From assembly GCF_050859505.1 (NCBI RefSeq), contig NZ_CP193934.1, positions 2,852,001 to 2,916,000 of the forward strand: 64,000 nt of DNA, given 5' to 3'. Origin of the DNA: Marinirhabdus sp050859505 (GTDB lineage: Bacteria > Bacteroidota > Bacteroidia > Flavobacteriales > Flavobacteriaceae). The notes beneath the pieces were generated by a model that was not told where the DNA came from, did no database searches, and was given only the letters and a program-made list of their open reading frames with translations. The position numbers and the translations under genes are program-made. The number at the start of each line of letters is the position of its first letter. The stretch's first letter is position 1. Of this stretch, positions 61,929 through 64,000 are shown piece after piece.

Positions 61929-63191
61929 CTATCGGTTAAATTTCAATAAAGGATTGGACGTTTTCTTAGTTTCATTAAGTTTTGTCCTCAATTTATTAAA
62001 GTCATCACTGATTTTATGTTCCATAACTCTGGCATAAACCTGAGTAGTCGATAGTTTTGTATGCCCTAGTAATTTTGACACGGATTCAATGGGTACATTA
62101 TTAGAAAGTGTAACCGTAGTGGCAAATGTATGTCGGGCAGAATGAAATGTGAGTTTTTTATTTATTTCTACAATTTCAGCAATCTCCTTCAGATATAAAT
62201 TAATCTTCTGATTGGAATAGACAGGGAATAAAGTGATATTATTATCATTTGAAAACTTTCTGTACTGTTCTAAAATAAAAAGTGCTTTATCCAAAAGTGG
62301 GATTTTTATAGGTTGGTCGTTCTTTTGCCGATGTGAGAATATCCAATACTTTCCATCAATACCTCTTACAATATTTGTTTCGGAAAGAGATTTTACATCG
62401 GAATAAGACAAACCAGTATAACAAGAGAATATGAAAATATCACGAGTAATTCGAAGATGGTCTTTTCTCAAACCACTAAACAGTTCTAATTTCTCAAGCT
62501 CTATTTTGGACAAAAAATCTCTTTGATATTTCTTGAATTTTAATTTGAATCTTTTAAATGGATTTTTATCGATCCACTCCAAATTCACAGCCAGATTTAT
62601 CAATTTTTTTAACCGTTCCAAATGCTTCATTACTCCATTATTTGCCAATGGTCTGGATTGCAATTGGGCCGAATTACTTCTCAGGAAATTTTCAAAATCT
62701 ATAATGAAGCTATAGGAAAGTTGATTTAAATAAATATCACTAGTCCTTTTTTTTGTGAGCAGAAACTTTCTGATATATTTTTCTGTAGTAAAATAATTTT
62801 TGAGCGTCCCTGGCTTTAGAACCCTTTTCATATTTGAATTGTGGTATTGTATTAGCTCTAATAAAGTCTTGTGCTGTTCATCCTCACCAAGGTATCGAGC
62901 TTTAATTCCTTGTGCGGTAACCAACTTATATTCTGAAGAAAGTTGTGTATGACATTCTAATAAGTCAGTATACACCTTATCTAAATAAGGATTCAAATGT
63001 AGCCCTTCTGGAATTCGTTGTTTTACTCTTTTAGCTTGGGTGTCCCAATAGGTAACCGTTGCCTCTCTTTTTAAACTGATTTCTGCACGTTTTCCATCTA
63101 TAGTAATACGTGCATAAATAGGGGCTAAATTATTTTTCTTCTTGGCTAAATTAAGCCAAAAATGAATAGAAAAAGTTCTTGAAGTTTGCAT
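61929..63191 (-). CDS. Tyrosine recombinase (site-specific integrase)
   Basis: A 420-residue Bacteroidota-type integrase. Residues 1-90 match the Arm-DNA-binding domain (IHFWLNLAKKKNNLAPIYAR, ITIDGKRAEISL), residues 100-210 the SAM-like core-binding domain, and the rest the catalytic domain. H350-x2-R353-H354 (HSARH), H377 (GHTK) and the nucleophile Y386 (QVYARV) are present. The first catalytic Arg position reads Ser (YTGLSYSDV), as known for IntDOT-like enzymes. It lies 228 bp from the tRNA-Pro attachment site and is presumably the island's integrase. Confidence 0.93.
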   Translation of the reverse strand: MQTSRTFSIHFWLNLAKKKNNLAPIYARITIDGKRAEISLKREATVTYWDTQAKRVKQRIPEGLHLNPYLDKVYTDLLECHTQLSSEYKLVTAQGIKARYLGEDEQHKTLLELIQYHNSNMKRVLKPGTLKNYFTTEKYIRKFLLTKKRTSDIYLNQLSYSFIIDFENFLRSNSAQLQSRPLANNGVMKHLERLKKLINLAVNLEWIDKNPFKRFKLKFKKYQRDFLSKIELEKLELFSGLRKDHLRITRDIFIFSCYTGLSYSDVKSLSETNIVRGIDGKYWIFSHRQKNDQPIKIPLLDKALFILEQYRKFSNDNNITLFPVYSNQKINLYLKEIAEIVEINKKLTFHSARHTFATTVTLSNNVPIESVSKLLGHTKLSTTQVYARVMEHKISDDFNKLRTKLNETKKTSNPLLKFNR

Positions 63192-63297
63192 AACTAGTCG
63201 CTTTACGTGAATACTCGATTTGTGTTACGAAAGTCAAATCGAAGCGAAAGTCGAACGCTATTGTGTTACTAATGTATGAAAAATTTAGCAACTATTT

Positions 63298-63316
63298 AGG
63301 TAACCGAATAGGTAAC
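63298..63316. repeat. Integrase arm-type repeat, right copy
   Basis: AGGTAACCGAATAGGTAAC, identical and in direct orientation to 26499-26517, with 30 of 35 bases shared when the flank is included. It is 107 bp upstream of the integrase start and about 102 bp from the tRNA end. Confidence 0.6.
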
Positions 63317-63418
63317 CGTTCAATTGATATTATAGCTAATCTTATGATTTCAAAAAAAATGGAAACCATTGATTTTCATAAGATTAGCTATTTATTGGTG
63401 TCTGTTGACACCCACTTT

Positions 63419-63431
63419 GTCGGGATGACAG
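63419..63431. repeat. Right attachment site (attR) candidate
   Basis: GTCGGGATGACAG covers the last 12 bases of tRNA-Pro and one base beyond. It is identical to 26426-26438. Confidence 0.65.
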
Positions 63432-63493
63432 GATTTGAACCTGCGACCACTTGACCCCCAGCCAAGTACGCTACCGTGCTGCGCCACATCCCG
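63420..63493 (-). tRNA. tRNA-Pro (GGG)
   Basis: A 74-nt cloverleaf on the minus strand. The acceptor stem is CGGGATG/CATCCCG with discriminator A. The D arm is GCGC...GCGT. The anticodon arm is CTTGG-CTGGGGG-TCAAG with anticodon GGG after the conserved U33. The T arm is GCAGG-TTCAAAT-CCTGT. CCA is not encoded. It marks the right boundary of the island, and its 3' end is the proposed attachment site. Confidence 0.93.
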
Positions 63494-63656
63494 ATGGTAG
63501 ATTATAGTCCGATTCTAAGCGCTGGACTTATTTATATTTTTTAACTACACTTAAAAGTGGTGCAGTTTATCCTGAGCTTGTTGAAATGCCACATCCCGTA
63601 ATTGGAATGCAAATATAAAACTCTTGTAGAACTCGTCCTTATTTTTTTTGCTTTAA

Positions 63657-64000
63657 TTAATCCCATTGTTTTACAGTAGTGCTTAAGCCATAATAGGCAG
63701 CATTAACTCCATTGGACTCCATATTAAGGTTGGATGCCTCACCTAGTGAAAACAACAGTACTCCGTTATTTGGCATCAAACCCATGGTGCTACCAGATGA
63801 CTTCTGAAATCCTAAAAAACCCTGATTGGAAGTAATAGCGTCTTTACTTCCTTTTAAAACAAAACAAACGTCACCATTCATCTTTTCGTGTGCAGGCAAT
63901 GGATTTCCAATATTTTCAAAGCCTGTACTGTTGGTACTACTCGATTGTTTTACACGATGTCTATCTGAATTGAGTTGTGTTTCAACTGCAAAATATTTAA
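63657..64000 (-). CDS. C-terminal part of an unidentified protein
   Basis: The minus frame is open from the window edge (…KYFAVETQLNSDRHRVKQSS) to TAA at 63657, giving about 114 C-terminal residues. The segment NGDVCFVLKGSKDAI with GFLGFQKSSGSTMGLMPNNG looks like a beta-rich globular domain. A TTG at 63899 is probably not the start, since the frame continues upstream. I do not recognise a family. Confidence 0.6.
   Translation of the reverse strand, partial: KYFAVETQLNSDRHRVKQSSSTNSTGFENIGNPLPAHEKMNGDVCFVLKGSKDAITSNQGFLGFQKSSGSTMGLMPNNGVLLFSLGEASNLNMESNGVNAAYYGLSTTVKQWD

Larger units (their letters stand above)
26426..63431. mobile_element. ~37-kb integrated island in tRNA-Pro(GGG)
   Basis: The 13-bp direct repeat GTCGGGATGACAG (26426-26438 and 63419-63431) bounds the region; the right copy is the 3' end of an intact tRNA-Pro and the left copy is a bare fragment. 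A 19-bp direct repeat (AGGTAACCGAATAGGTAAC) lies just inside each end. A tyrosine recombinase is 228 bp from the right edge and a BfmA/BtgA-like mobilization gene 218 bp from the left edge. No conjugation apparatus is visible, so the element would be mobilizable rather than self-transmissible. Cargo is redox, signalling and envelope genes. Internal fragments suggest repeated insertion. Confidence 0.72.

Overview
This AT-rich window carries the marks of a marine Flavobacteriaceae bacterium (Bacteroidota). It has TIGR00266/AIM24, PspC and head-GIN proteins, YHYH lipoproteins, a LytS/LytTR pair, DUF6090, CRTAC1, a Bacteroidota-type tyrosine recombinase and a BfmA/BtgA-type mobilization protein. 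Ribosome binding sites are weak and AAA-rich, and one upstream site fits the Bacteroidota TAnnTTTG -7 element. All assignments come from reading the sequence; no search was run.

Layout. (1) 1-7.2 kb is ordinary chromosome: a partial AIM24 gene, a DUF4442 protein, an envelope-stress-like operon (DUF4870, small ORF, PadR, PspC, head GIN), an NTF2-like secreted protein, trxB and an isoprenylcysteine-methyltransferase-like protein. (2) 7.7-11.3 kb is an arsenic operon: arsR, a DUF6428 protein with an ArsD-like cysteine tail, an LMW-phosphatase-type arsenate reductase, an ACR3 pump and an ArsO-like flavoprotein. (3) 11.5-19.8 kb is a carbon/redox cluster: metallophosphoesterase, GMC oxidoreductase, membrane protein, flavodoxin-like reductase, DoxX, pyruvate-oxidase-like ThDP enzyme, formate/nitrite-type channel and isochorismatase-like hydrolase. 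(4) 20.3-25.8 kb holds SCO and YwqK genes, two YHYH lipoproteins, an EF-hand protein and a divergent LytS-type kinase with its LytTR regulator. (5) 25.9-26.4 kb holds four 102-bp tandem repeats, with a diverged single copy at 20.1 kb.

(6) 26.4-63.4 kb reads as one ~37-kb integrated island in the 3' end of tRNA-Pro(GGG). The tRNA is intact at the right edge. A 13-bp copy of its 3' end lies at the left edge, beside a hairpin that looks like the tRNA's displaced terminator. Both inner ends carry a 19-bp identical direct repeat inside a longer ~35-bp similar stretch, suitable as integrase arm sites. A tyrosine recombinase lies next to the right edge and a mobilization gene next to the left.

Island cargo. 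The left part has DUF6090, an ECF sigma factor with a likely partner, a hydrolase, DinB, duplicated beta-propeller lipoproteins, VOC, DUF1801, DUF3179 and a DUF2652 cyclase-like protein. The middle has a minus-strand sigma/anti-sigma, YceI, AhpD-like and DUF547 group. The right part, 42.4-60.9 kb, is a colinear block of 16 genes led by a Crp/Fnr regulator. It includes three unusual redox fusions (Rieske-FMN glutamate-synthase domain, Grx-Grx-TrxB, Rieske-ThDP oxidase), a CNB-AlbA fusion, a pseudo-phosphoesterase fused to a BamA-like barrel, a YHS protein, an HtrA-like protease, a K+ channel and a CPA1 antiporter. A lone Pycsar-effector-like DUF5706 protein follows. This block is the best candidate for an undescribed system: I infer a Crp-controlled redox and membrane-homeostasis cassette, possibly built around a pyruvate-oxidizing enzyme with a built-in Fe-S electron carrier. 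A malic-enzyme fragment, a 5'-truncated gene and a tRNA-Met 3' fragment inside the island suggest assembly in several steps.
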